Origin: Gammaproteobacteria bacterium
GTDB lineage: Bacteria; Pseudomonadota; Gammaproteobacteria; Steroidobacterales; Steroidobacteraceae
Reading direction: 5' to 3'
Length of the DNA: 13,569 bases
NCBI GenBank assembly: GCA_030039615.1
Contig: JASHVF010000177.1
Span: 1-13,569, forward strand
Shown here: one piece after another, positions 7,312 through 13,569 of the stretch
Numbering within the stretch: position 1 is the first letter of the stretch
Layout: each line of letters starts with the position of its first letter
The notes under the pieces: model-generated
Told to the model about the DNA's origin: nothing
Database searches by the model: none
The model's input: the letters and a program-made list of their open reading frames with translations, nothing else
Position numbers and translations under genes: made by a program

Positions 7312-8015
7312 GCGATGCGCCCCGCTTCCATGCGCAGCGTGCGCGCGCAACGCGCCGCGAGCTCGCGGTCGTGCGTGACGAGAACCAGCGTCGTATGGGC
7401 GCTGGCGTTGAGCTCGAACAGCAGCTCCCCGACGCGCGCGCCGGTCGCGGTGTCGAGGTTGCCGGTCGGCTCATCCGCGAACAGCACGGCCGGAGCCGTA
7501 ACGAAGGCGCGGGCGATCGCGACGCGCTGCTGCTCGCCGCCGGAGAGCTGGCGCGGGTAGTGGCCGGTGCGGTCCTTGAGTCCGACGCGGGCCAGGGTCT
7601 CGGCGGCGGCGCGCCGGGCGTCGGCGCGGCCGGCCAGCTCGAGCGGCAGCATCACGTTCTCGAGCGCAGTGAGCGCCGGAATGAGATGAAAGGACTGAAA
7701 GACGAAGCCGACGCGCTCGGCCCGCAGCCGCGCACGCCCGTCCTCGTCGAGGCGCGTGAGATCCGTGCCCTCGAGCAGCACTCGTCCCGAGGTCGGCGTG
7801 TCGAGGCCCGCGAGCAGCGCGAGCAGCGTCGACTTGCCCGCCCCCGAGGGACCTGCCACCGCGACCGATTCGCCGCGCGCGATGCTGAGCGATACGTCGT
7901 CGACGATGGTCAGTGCGCCTTCCGGGCTGCTAACCTGCTTGGAGAGGTTTTCTGCCTTGAGAACGCTGTCGAAATTTGCCTGCGCGTGCGTGCTCGGCGT
8001 GGGATTGCTGCTCAT
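7308..8015 (-). CDS. ybbA: ABC transporter ATP-binding protein, YbbA/LolD type
   Basis: 235 residues from the ATG at 8015. All ATPase motifs are present: Walker A GPSGAGKS (55-62), Q-loop Gln107 in FVFQSFHLIP, signature LSGGEQQR (157-164), Walker B VLFADEP (177-183), D-loop NLD (186-188) and H-loop His215 in VTHD. The VGFVFQSFHLIPALTALENV stretch is characteristic of the LolD/MacB/YbbA subgroup. It powers the adjacent permease, whose GTG overlaps this stop. A GTG at 8048 could add 11 residues; neither start has a good ribosome site. Even with the ATG start the 5' end overlaps the divergent tesA by about 59 bp, so promoters for both must lie within each other's coding DNA. Confidence 0.9.
   Translation of the reverse strand: MSSNPTPSTHAQANFDSVLKAENLSKQVSSPEGALTIVDDVSLSIARGESVAVAGPSGAGKSTLLALLAGLDTPTSGRVLLEGTDLTRLDEDGRARLRAERVGFVFQSFHLIPALTALENVMLPLELAGRADARRAAAETLARVGLKDRTGHYPRQLSGGEQQRVAIARAFVTAPAVLFADEPTGNLDTATGARVGELLFELNASAHTTLVLVTHDRELAARCARTLRMEAGRIA
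7941..7947 (+). promoter_or_regulatory. Ribosome binding site supporting a TTG start for tesA
   Basis: GGAGAGG lies nine bases before the TTG at 7957. No ATG lies in a suitable position before the signal peptide, so this site decides the tesA start. Confidence 0.6.
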
Positions 8016-8613
8016 CGCGCTCGGTGCCGGAGCGGCCTCCGGCCGCACGATCCTCGTCTTCGGTGACAGCCTGAGCGCCGCATATGGACTTACTCCGCAG
8101 GAGGGTTGGGTCGCAATGCTCGCGCAGCGACTGCGCTCTCAAGGGTACGGATACCAGGTCGTCAACGCCAGCGAAAGCGGTGAGACGAGCGGCGGGGGCC
8201 TCGAGCGGTTGCCGCGGGCGCTCGCCCTTCACAAGCCCGAGCTCGTGATCCTGGAGCTCGGCGCCAACGACGGCCTGCGGGCGCTGCCGGTCAACGAGAT
8301 GCGCGCCAACCTGGAGCGTATGGTCGAGCTCGCACGGGCATCCGGTGCACGGGTGCTGCTCCTCGGTATCCGCATTCCGCCCAACTACGGGCTGCGCTAC
8401 ACACAGGACTTCGAGCGCGTGTTCCCGGAGCTCGCAAACCAATATCATCTGCCGCTGGTGCCGTTCCTGCTGGATAAGGTGGCGCTCGACCCCGAGCTCA
8501 TGCAGGCCGACGGCTTGCACCCCAACGCACGCGGCGAGGGGCCGCTGCTCGACAACGTGTGGCCGCATCTCGAACCGCTGCTCGATAAGAAGCCCAAGAA
8601 CGGGGGAAGCTGA
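7957..8613 (+). CDS. tesA: Periplasmic acyl-CoA thioesterase I / lysophospholipase L1 (TesA), SGNH hydrolase
   Basis: 218 residues. The TTG start gives MRTLSKFACACVLGVGLLLI, a normal signal peptide likely cleaved after the GAGAASG region (about 24-29), placing the enzyme in the periplasm. All four SGNH blocks are visible: catalytic Ser38 in GDSLSAAYGL, Gly75 in ASESGETS, Asn104 in LGANDGLR, and Asp185/His188 in DGLHPN. This matches E. coli TesA (208-residue precursor), which hydrolyses acyl thioesters and lysophospholipids. The downstream fadD begins inside this stop codon (TGATG, 1-base overlap), so both are translated from one message; free fatty acids released here are FadD substrates. Divergence from a ybbA/ybbP pair is the same order as in E. 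coli. Confidence 0.93.
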   Translation: MRTLSKFACACVLGVGLLLIALGAGAASGRTILVFGDSLSAAYGLTPQEGWVAMLAQRLRSQGYGYQVVNASESGETSGGGLERLPRALALHKPELVILELGANDGLRALPVNEMRANLERMVELARASGARVLLLGIRIPPNYGLRYTQDFERVFPELANQYHLPLVPFLLDKVALDPELMQADGLHPNARGEGPLLDNVWPHLEPLLDKKPKNGGS

Positions 8614-10295
8614 TGGACAAGATCTGGCTGAAATCGTACCCGCCGTACGTTCCCGCGACGATCGATCCGGCGCGCCTGCGCTCGCTCAAGCAGCTGCTCG
8701 AGGAGAGCTGTGCCAGGTACCCTGCCCGCAGCGCCTACGTGTACATGGGCATGACGATGAGCTACGCGCAGCTCGACGCGCTCTCGCGTGCCTTCGGCGC
8801 GTGGCTGCAGAGCGCCGGGTACCGCAAGGGCGATCGCATCGCCATCATGCTGCCCAACACGCCGCAGTACCCGATCGCGCTGTTCGGTGCGTTGCGCGCG
8901 GGCCTCATCGTCGTCAACACCAATCCGCTCTACACCGCACCGGAGCTCGAGCACCAGCTCACCGACGCAGGCGCCACCGGCATCGTGGTGCTGGAGAACT
9001 TTGCGCACGTGCTCGAGAAGGCGCTGCCGAAGACCCAGGTGAAGCACGCGCTGGTGACCGCAGTGGGGGATTACCTCCCCTTTCCCAAGTCGGCGATCGT
9101 CAACTTCGTGGTGCGGCGGGTGCGCAAGCAGGTGGCGGCGTGGCACATTCCGGTCGCCAGCTCTTTCAAGGCGGCGGTGAATGCGGGAAAGAAGCTGCCG
9201 CTCGCGCCCGTCGATCTGGGCCCGGACGACCTGGCGTTCCTCCAGTACACCGGCGGCACCACCGGGGTCGCCAAGGGCGCGATGCTCTCGCACGGCAACG
9301 TAGCTTCGAACGTGCTGCAGGCGGAGGCCTGGATCGGCGAGAGCCTGCCGAAGGAGGGCACGCTGCTCACCGCGATCCCCCTCTATCACATCTTCGCGCT
9401 CTCCTGTAACTGCATGGTGTTCGCGCGCCTCGGCTGGCGGAACCTCCTGATCATCAATCCACGAGACCTCAAATCCCTGATCGCCGACATGAAGCGCTAT
9501 CCCTGCAACTTCATCTCAGGCGTCAACACGCTCTTCAACGCCATGCTGCATGCGCCGGGGTTCGACGAGATCGACTTCAGCGGACTCAAGGTCTCGCTCG
9601 GCGGCGGCATGGCGGTTCAGGGCACGGTTGCCGAGAAGTGGAAGCAGGCGACCGGCAACGTGCTGTCGCAGGCGTGGGGCCTCACCGAAACCTCGCCTGC
9701 CGCCTGCATCAACCCGCCGACGGAGCAGTTCAACGGCTCGATCGGCGTGCCGATCCCCTCGACCGAGGTTTCGATCAAGGACGATGCGGGGAAGGATCTT
9801 CCTATCGGTCAGATCGGCGAGATCTGCGTGCGCGGGCCACAGGTGATGAAAGGCTACTGGAACCGGCCCGACGAGACCGCCAAGGTGATGCTGCCGGACG
9901 GCTTTCTGCGTACCGGCGACATCGGCCACATGGATGAGCGCGGTTTCGTCTACATCGAGGACCGCAAGAAGGACATGATCCTGGTCTCGGGTTTCAATGT
10001 GTATCCGAACGAGGTGGAGGCAGTAGTTGCCGCGCACCCGGGAATCCTCGAGGCTGCAGCGGTCGCGCAGCCGGATGAGCATTCGGGCGAAGTGGTGGCG
10101 CTCTTCGTGGTGCGCAAGGACGCGGCTCTCACCGAGAAGGACGTCGTCGACTACAGCCGCCAGTCACTCGCGGGCTATAAAGTGCCAAAACACGTGTATT
10201 TCAGGAATGAGCTTCCGAAATCGAATGTGGGGAAGATCTTGAGGAAGACGTTGAGAGAGGAGTTGCGGGCACCGATAGATGTAACGTCTCAGTAG
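8613..10295 (+). CDS. fadD: Long-chain fatty-acid--CoA ligase (FadD)
   Basis: 560 residues, practically the length of E. coli FadD (561). It converts long-chain fatty acid, ATP and CoA to acyl-CoA, AMP and pyrophosphate at the inner membrane. Adenylate-forming motifs are in order: the P-loop YTGGTTGVAKGAMLSH (about 212-227), LPLYHIFAL-type region (IPLYHIFALS, about 257-266), SLGGGMAVQ and WGLTETSP (about 330-365), the FadD signature DGFLRTGDIGHMDERGF with ATP-contacting Asp (about 429-445), DRKKDMILVSGFNVYP (about 451-466), and the C-terminal catalytic lysine in NVGKILRKTL (about 541). A ribosome site GGGGGAAG precedes the ATG. Its start overlaps the tesA stop. It converges on the minus-strand cluster with a 50-bp gap. 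Confidence 0.95.
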   Translation: MDKIWLKSYPPYVPATIDPARLRSLKQLLEESCARYPARSAYVYMGMTMSYAQLDALSRAFGAWLQSAGYRKGDRIAIMLPNTPQYPIALFGALRAGLIVVNTNPLYTAPELEHQLTDAGATGIVVLENFAHVLEKALPKTQVKHALVTAVGDYLPFPKSAIVNFVVRRVRKQVAAWHIPVASSFKAAVNAGKKLPLAPVDLGPDDLAFLQYTGGTTGVAKGAMLSHGNVASNVLQAEAWIGESLPKEGTLLTAIPLYHIFALSCNCMVFARLGWRNLLIINPRDLKSLIADMKRYPCNFISGVNTLFNAMLHAPGFDEIDFSGLKVSLGGGMAVQGTVAEKWKQATGNVLSQAWGLTETSPAACINPPTEQFNGSIGVPIPSTEVSIKDDAGKDLPIGQIGEICVRGPQVMKGYWNRPDETAKVMLPDGFLRTGDIGHMDERGFVYIEDRKKDMILVSGFNVYPNEVEAVVAAHPGILEAAAVAQPDEHSGEVVALFVVRKDAALTEKDVVDYSRQSLAGYKVPKHVYFRNELPKSNVGKILRKTLREELRAPIDVTSQ

Positions 10296-10345
10296 ATTGT
10301 TCGCTCAGGCCCGGGGGGCACTAGGATATGCCTCCGAGTTTGAGG

Positions 10346-11092
10346 TTACAGCTGACCCTTAAGTGCACGGCGCTCTTTGGCTACGTAAGCGTACACGTGC
10401 ACTCCCGCGCGAACAGAGGACCCATGACGCGCGCGCGCGGATCGACGTACGCACCTCGCTTCAAGCCAGTCGTTTATCGTTCTCAGAAGTAGCCATCCTT
10501 GGTGCCGCGAAAACCTACGGAAAGCGGCGACATGCTTCTTCGGCAAGTCAGGCACCTCCGCAGTACGCTCGATAAGGGGCGCGGACCGTGCAGGTCCACG
10601 CACGTTTTTTGCGACTGTCTCGAGGAGAGTCGAGAGAGCCCGAGCGGCATGTTGGAAGACCAGAGGGTTGTGGGCCGATATTACGGCCGCATCGCTGGTC
10701 GGCCTATATAAGCCTCGCCCGCACGGCACAATCAAGCGGAGCTGTCTCAGGTGCTCTGCCATAGCAGCGGGGTCGTCCGTCTTTCGCTGAACGCGGATCA
10801 ACGCTTCTACGCTGGGAGCCGAACCGAGCAGTCGTATTGGTCTTGGCGCAGCTTTGCCATTCAAGTAACGACGATCGCGATGCCAAGCGTGCAGCACCAA
10901 GGAGGCCGTAACCAGTTCGCCGGGTGGTGCTGTCTTGCCGAGACGAGCCTTGCTCTCTGCTCTCTTGAGGGCTCGCGTGCAAACAGCCGGCAGGTCTCGG
11001 GGCTCAAAGCCATTATTGAGCATGAAGGCAAAGATTGTGGCGAGCGCTTGCAAGTAGTCGTGTGACAGGCGCTTTGCAGGTTTAGTGGCCAT
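10346..11092 (-). CDS. DUF6502-like protein lacking the helix-turn-helix segment
   Basis: 248 residues. The central part (about 60-145) has the pattern I associate with DUF6502: LHAWHRDRRYL (67-77), PIRLLGSAPSVEALIR, a helix with LRQLRLIVPCGRGLYR, then HNPLVFQHAARALSTLLETVAKN (141-163), LIERTAEVPDLP (173-184) and FRRFSRHQGWLLLRTINDWLEAR (191-213), ending with GVHVYAYVAKE. The N-terminus keeps the first helix block (12-45) but has only about 18 residues between ALKRAE and the LHAWH core, whereas the neighbouring paralog has about 45 there including a helix-turn-helix; that segment is missing. Cytoplasmic; no catalytic motif seen. It follows the next paralog by 15 bp on the same strand. Family call is from memory, function unknown. 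Confidence 0.72.
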   Translation of the reverse strand: MATKPAKRLSHDYLQALATIFAFMLNNGFEPRDLPAVCTRALKRAESKARLGKTAPPGELVTASLVLHAWHRDRRYLNGKAAPRPIRLLGSAPSVEALIRVQRKTDDPAAMAEHLRQLRLIVPCGRGLYRPTSDAAVISAHNPLVFQHAARALSTLLETVAKNVRGPARSAPLIERTAEVPDLPKKHVAAFRRFSRHQGWLLLRTINDWLEARCVRRSARARHGSSVRAGVHVYAYVAKERRALKGQL

Positions 11093-11107
11093 TCGACTCT
11101 CTATGGT

Positions 11108-11989
11108 CTAGCGGTCGTGAGCGATGGATACCCGAGGAAGCAGAGAAGAACGACTCTGTTTCGTCGCCCGATTCTCGACCATTAATACTGTAACGGTGAC
11201 GGAGTACTCAGACTTCCGTCGCGTCCTTGGAACCGTGATGCTCGTGCGTAGGGACTCCCCAAGACCGTTCAACATTGATCTAGCGCTCGAGGAGCACCGC
11301 TCGCGGACAATCGCTAGGTCCACCTCCGATTCAACAGGAAGAGTCAGACGCAGGATGGACGATGAGGGAGGCCCGGTTCGCGCTGATGCGATTCGGATTC
11401 CGTCAACTAAGACGGGGATAACGGGAGACAAGAAGGCAAAGCTATTGCGGTTGCGTGAATTCGCAGACACCTTAAGCGAAACGGTATGACCGTTATCCTT
11501 GACGACGCCAACCCGGCGTAACTCGTCAAGAACTGCTCGGTGTGTAACATCGCCGCCGTATTTTCTTACGAGGCTTGCAAACGATAGGTTCGACCCCGTG
11601 ATTCGAAGGCGCCGGGGGCGTCCGTATTTGTCTGCGAATGATCGATCCGTCCGCCACGCGTTGACCACCCTCTCTGTCGGTGCCTGCGCAACGCGGAGAA
11701 CGTCCAATGGATTACTTCCTAGAAGCCGCTTGACATCAGCGCGACTCAACCCCGTCTGCGCTGCAACTCTGGAATAATTGACTCTACCGTTCTGGGGTTT
11801 TGACATCTCCGTCGCCGCGCGCACAAACGCGAGACGTACCAGATCGCTAAATCTCTTCGGCGTCATCCCGCGAGGGAGCAACGCCAAGGCGAGCTCCGCG
11901 AGCAATTCGTGCAACAGGGCGGTCGCGCGCGTACTCGCCGCGTCAAGCCTGCTACGTTCCTTCGCAGTGCGCGCCTGAACGGCAGTCAT
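11108..11989 (-). CDS. DUF6502-like protein with helix-turn-helix
   Basis: 293 residues from the ATG at 11989. The N-terminal helix block LLAELALALLPRGMTPKRFSDLVRLAFVRAA (about 29-59) is followed by a helix-turn-helix, NYSRVAAQTGLSRADVKRLL (71-90), then the DUF6502-like core ERVVNAWRTDRSFADKYGRPRRLRI (106-130), FASLVRKYGGDVTHRAVLDELRRVGVV (137-163). The C-terminal half (about 175-293) is basic and differs from the two paralogs. The helix-turn-helix suggests DNA binding, but DUF6502 proteins have no established role that I know. It begins a two-gene unit with the shorter paralog (15-bp gap). The ribosome site is weak. Local G+C is near 50% in sampled stretches, lower than in fadD. Confidence 0.75.
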   Translation of the reverse strand: MTAVQARTAKERSRLDAASTRATALLHELLAELALALLPRGMTPKRFSDLVRLAFVRAATEMSKPQNGRVNYSRVAAQTGLSRADVKRLLGSNPLDVLRVAQAPTERVVNAWRTDRSFADKYGRPRRLRITGSNLSFASLVRKYGGDVTHRAVLDELRRVGVVKDNGHTVSLKVSANSRNRNSFAFLSPVIPVLVDGIRIASARTGPPSSSILRLTLPVESEVDLAIVRERCSSSARSMLNGLGESLRTSITVPRTRRKSEYSVTVTVLMVENRATKQSRSSLLPRVSIAHDR

Positions 11990-12110
11990 CTAGCAGTCAA
12001 GCGCCACCCCGAGTGGTCCAGCGCGGGCGGTGTTCAGAACGGAGAGCCAAAGTTGGTCCGGGTCCGCATTCTGACGATGCTGCGGCACCTGACCTGCGCT
12101 GTTCAAGAGC

Positions 12111-12152
12111 AATTCCAGGTGCAATCGTTGAGAAACGATCGCACCTGGAATT
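12111..12152 (-). terminator. 19-bp hairpin after the repeat-protein gene
   Basis: Two 19-base arms (12111-12129 and 12134-12152) with a 4-base loop lie 10 bp after the stop of the repeat-protein gene. The single imperfect pair is A/C on the plus strand but G-U on minus-strand RNA, so the stem is fully paired only in the transcript of the minus-strand genes. This fits a terminator or 3' stabilising structure. There is no run of U after it (gctcttg follows), so classical intrinsic termination is uncertain. Confidence 0.5.
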
Positions 12153-12162
12153 TAAAGGCTAG

Positions 12163-12747
12163 TTAGCGGGGTTTGATCCCTCGATCCTGCTCGGCCATCC
12201 TCAAGCCTAGGCCCCGAGACGCTAGGAAGCCAAAGCGGGGGCTGATCCGCACGCTTGTAGGAGCGCTACCTCGCACTTTGATCCCACCGCTGCCGGTGAT
12301 GGCCGAACCACCGCTGCCGGTGATGGCCGAACCGCCGCTGCCGGTGATGGCCGAACCGCCGCTGCCGGTGATGGCCGAACCGCCGCTGCCGGTGATGGCC
12401 GAACCGCCGCTGCCGGTGATGGCCGAACCACCGCTGCCGGTGATCGCCGAACGGCCGCTGCCGGTGATGGCCGAACCACCGCTGCCGGTGATGGCCGAAC
12501 CACCGCTGCCGGTGATGGCCGAACCGCCGCTGCCGGTGATCGCCGAACCACCGCTGCCGGTGATGGCCGAACCACCGCTGCCGGTGATGGCCGAACCACC
12601 GCTGCCGGTGATGGCCGAACCACCGCTGCCGGTGATCGCCGCGCCCCGCGCCATCGGAGGCTCTGCCTTACTCGCGACGCTCGCAAGCGCAGCGACCACG
12701 GCTACCAAGATTGCCGACCGTGACGCGTTCATGAATTTGCTCCCCAT
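12163..12747 (-). CDS. Exported ITGSGGSA octapeptide-repeat protein
   Basis: 194 residues from the ATG at 12747 (a second ATG at 12732 also has a good site, GGGGAG). A signal peptide (MNASRSAILVAVVAALASVASKA) likely ends at the SKA before EPPMARG. Fifteen tandem octapeptides with core ITGSGG then fill about 120 residues, one of them with Arg in place of Gly. A basic tail of about 40 residues (KVRGSAPTSVRISPRFG...) ends the protein. The codon differences between units are synonymous on this strand except the one Gly-to-Arg change, which supports this strand as coding. From memory, similar repeats precede a DUF5666-type domain in some proteobacterial proteins encoded beside DUF6502; no such domain follows here. 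Function unknown; location periplasmic or surface by inference. Confidence 0.75.
   Translation of the reverse strand: MGSKFMNASRSAILVAVVAALASVASKAEPPMARGAAITGSGGSAITGSGGSAITGSGGSAITGSGGSAITGSGGSAITGSGGSAITGSGGSAITGSGRSAITGSGGSAITGSGGSAITGSGGSAITGSGGSAITGSGGSAITGSGGSAITGSGGIKVRGSAPTSVRISPRFGFLASRGLGLRMAEQDRGIKPR
12283..12636 (-). repeat. 24-bp tandem repeat, 15 units, coding for ITGSGG(S)(A)
   Basis: Fifteen units of exact 24-bp period (14 x 24 + 18 bases) with no spacers. Variation is limited: the second Gly codon of the pair alternates between GGT (8 junctions) and GGC (5), with one CGT (Arg), and the Ala codon is GCC except GCG in three places. Confidence 0.95.
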
Positions 12748-12755
12748 TTTGTGTA

Positions 12756-12762
12756 CTCCCTT
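12756..12762 (-). promoter_or_regulatory. Ribosome binding site overlapping the upstream stop codon
   Basis: AAGGGAG on the minus strand lies eight bases before the ATG at 12747, and its first two A's belong to the TAA stop (12763-12761) of the DUF6502-like gene. This suggests that the two genes are translated from one message with possible coupling. Confidence 0.6.
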
Positions 12763-13569
12763 ACCTTTGGTGGTTCCCAAGTCCCGCGAGAACATCGATC
12801 TCTTGCATAGGCGCACGAGTGTCAGATTCGGAGGGTTTTCGTGGCTCCGCATCTATCGACTCGCCCGCCTGGTCTTCAAAAAAATAAATGCCTACGCCGT
12901 ATCGCTTTCCCGAGTCAGTACGCTCAGACGCAACTAATCGCGTCAGAAAGGTGTCGAGTTCCGCAAGCAGCTCCTGACCTCGCTCCCCGATAAGCGTCAA
13001 AAACTTGTCGCGACCCTCATCGCTCAGGGGCTCGTCAGAATGCACCGAGCGCTCGAAGTACACCGGCTCGGCATTCAGTCGAAGCACGTTGTGTACAAAG
13101 CTCGCAGCGACGCTCGCGAGAAAGCGACCCATGCGCTCTATGCGCTTCACGTCGCCACCCTGAGGCAAATACGCACGAGAAAGGCAGCGAACCGTCGTAC
13201 CGTCGATTACTTCTACCGAGCCCGCGGCGACCAACTCATCGATCATCGCTTCTGCGTCCACGCCAGGGCAGGCTGCCTCGATAAGCTCCCGAAAGCTTCG
13301 ACGCGGTGACCCTGGTGTCGGCTGCAAATCAAGCTCAAGCGCTAACCCATATGCGCCGGAGAATCCAGGCTGCGTGTGCCAGACCGTCAGCAGATTGCCC
13401 ACTTGGTCCAAGCCAACAGCGGACCGAAGGCTGTGCGGCGCACCAACGCGTGAAGCTTCGCGCAGTGCGCTGACATCTGACTTCGCGAGACCTGACACCA
13501 CGGCGAGACGCGCGTCGGTTGTCGGTCTCTTTTGATCGCGAAGGCGTGCCTCGAGCGATTGGATGTATA
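12761..13569 (-). CDS. DUF6502-like protein, 5' end outside the window
   Basis: The frame is open to the right edge; 268 residues are visible. The edge sequence reads YIQSLEARLRDQKRPTTDARLAVVSGLAKSDV... with a helix-turn-helix-like TDARLAVVSGLAKSDVSALRE, so the GTG codons at 13501 and 13498 are inside the domain and are not the true start. The core follows: LLTVWHTQPGFSGAYG, FRELIEAACPG, MIDELVAAGSVEV, then YLPQGGDVKRIERMGRFLASVAASFVHNV, EPVYFERSVHSDEPLSDEG and a C-terminal RYGVGIYFFEDQ, which I regard as the standard DUF6502 C-terminus. It is the most family-typical of the three paralogs here. The repeat-protein gene starts 13 bp after its stop. Function unknown; DNA binding is possible from the helix-turn-helix. 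Confidence 0.78.
   Translation of the reverse strand, partial: YIQSLEARLRDQKRPTTDARLAVVSGLAKSDVSALREASRVGAPHSLRSAVGLDQVGNLLTVWHTQPGFSGAYGLALELDLQPTPGSPRRSFRELIEAACPGVDAEAMIDELVAAGSVEVIDGTTVRCLSRAYLPQGGDVKRIERMGRFLASVAASFVHNVLRLNAEPVYFERSVHSDEPLSDEGRDKFLTLIGERGQELLAELDTFLTRLVASERTDSGKRYGVGIYFFEDQAGESIDAEPRKPSESDTRAPMQEIDVLAGLGNHQR

Noticed and set aside
4258..7560. Very long plus-strand open frame (1100 codons)
   Set aside because: It is antisense to the ABC permease and ATPase, whose motifs are unmistakable; the product is low-complexity Arg/Glu/Gln-rich, typical of a GC-rich shadow frame.
12283..12636. Regular 24-bp repeats as a CRISPR array
   Set aside because: Units are directly adjacent with no spacers and read as a continuous coding repeat after a signal peptide.
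12173..12937. Plus-strand open frame through the repeat (PPLPVMAE repeats)
   Set aside because: Repeat variation is synonymous on the minus strand but not on this one (Met/Ile changes); the minus frame has a signal peptide and ribosome site, and this frame runs antisense into the DUF6502-like gene.

Overview
The window is GC-rich bacterial DNA. Its gene content (tesA divergent from a ybbA/ybbP-type ABC transporter, a GspF/PilC-like membrane protein, a lipoprotein, fadD) points to a proteobacterium, most likely a gammaproteobacterium. That placement is inferred from gene families and gene order; there is no rRNA marker. I see no rRNA, tRNA, CRISPR array, transposase or integrase.

Left part (1-3.1 kb). 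A frame open from the left edge carries a 16-residue tandem repeat, then an anti-sigma-like cytoplasmic segment, one membrane helix and an exported domain. A membrane-anchored protein of unknown function follows. It converges, with a 4-nt stop-codon overlap, on a minus-strand pair: a PadR-family repressor and a small multi-pass membrane protein joined by an ATGA overlap. A perfect 16-bp palindrome lies just upstream of padR and is a likely autoregulatory operator. A 100-residue zinc-ribbon protein is divergent from padR.

Middle part (3.1-10.3 kb). An orphan type II secretion F-domain protein (TTG start, strong ribosome site) is divergent from a lipoprotein gene. Next comes an ABC transporter pair on the minus strand, an ATPase and an 830-residue FtsX-type permease joined by a GTGA overlap. 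Divergent from it are tesA (periplasmic GDSL thioesterase/lysophospholipase) and fadD (long-chain acyl-CoA synthetase), coupled by TGATG. TesA could release fatty acids outside the cytoplasm and FadD could activate them inside. The 5' ends of tesA and the ATPase gene appear to overlap antiparallel by about 59 bp.

Right part (10.3-13.6 kb), all minus strand and of lower G+C where sampled. Three diverged members of what I recognise as the DUF6502 family (W-x-x-D core, usually preceded by a helix-turn-helix) surround a small exported protein made almost entirely of fifteen ITGSGG(S/R)A octapeptides. The repeat gene lies 13 bp after the first DUF6502-like gene and shares its ribosome-site/stop region; a 19-bp hairpin follows it. 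The next two paralogs are separated by 15 bp. This paralog and repeat-protein cluster has no known function that I can name and is the best candidate here for an undescribed system.
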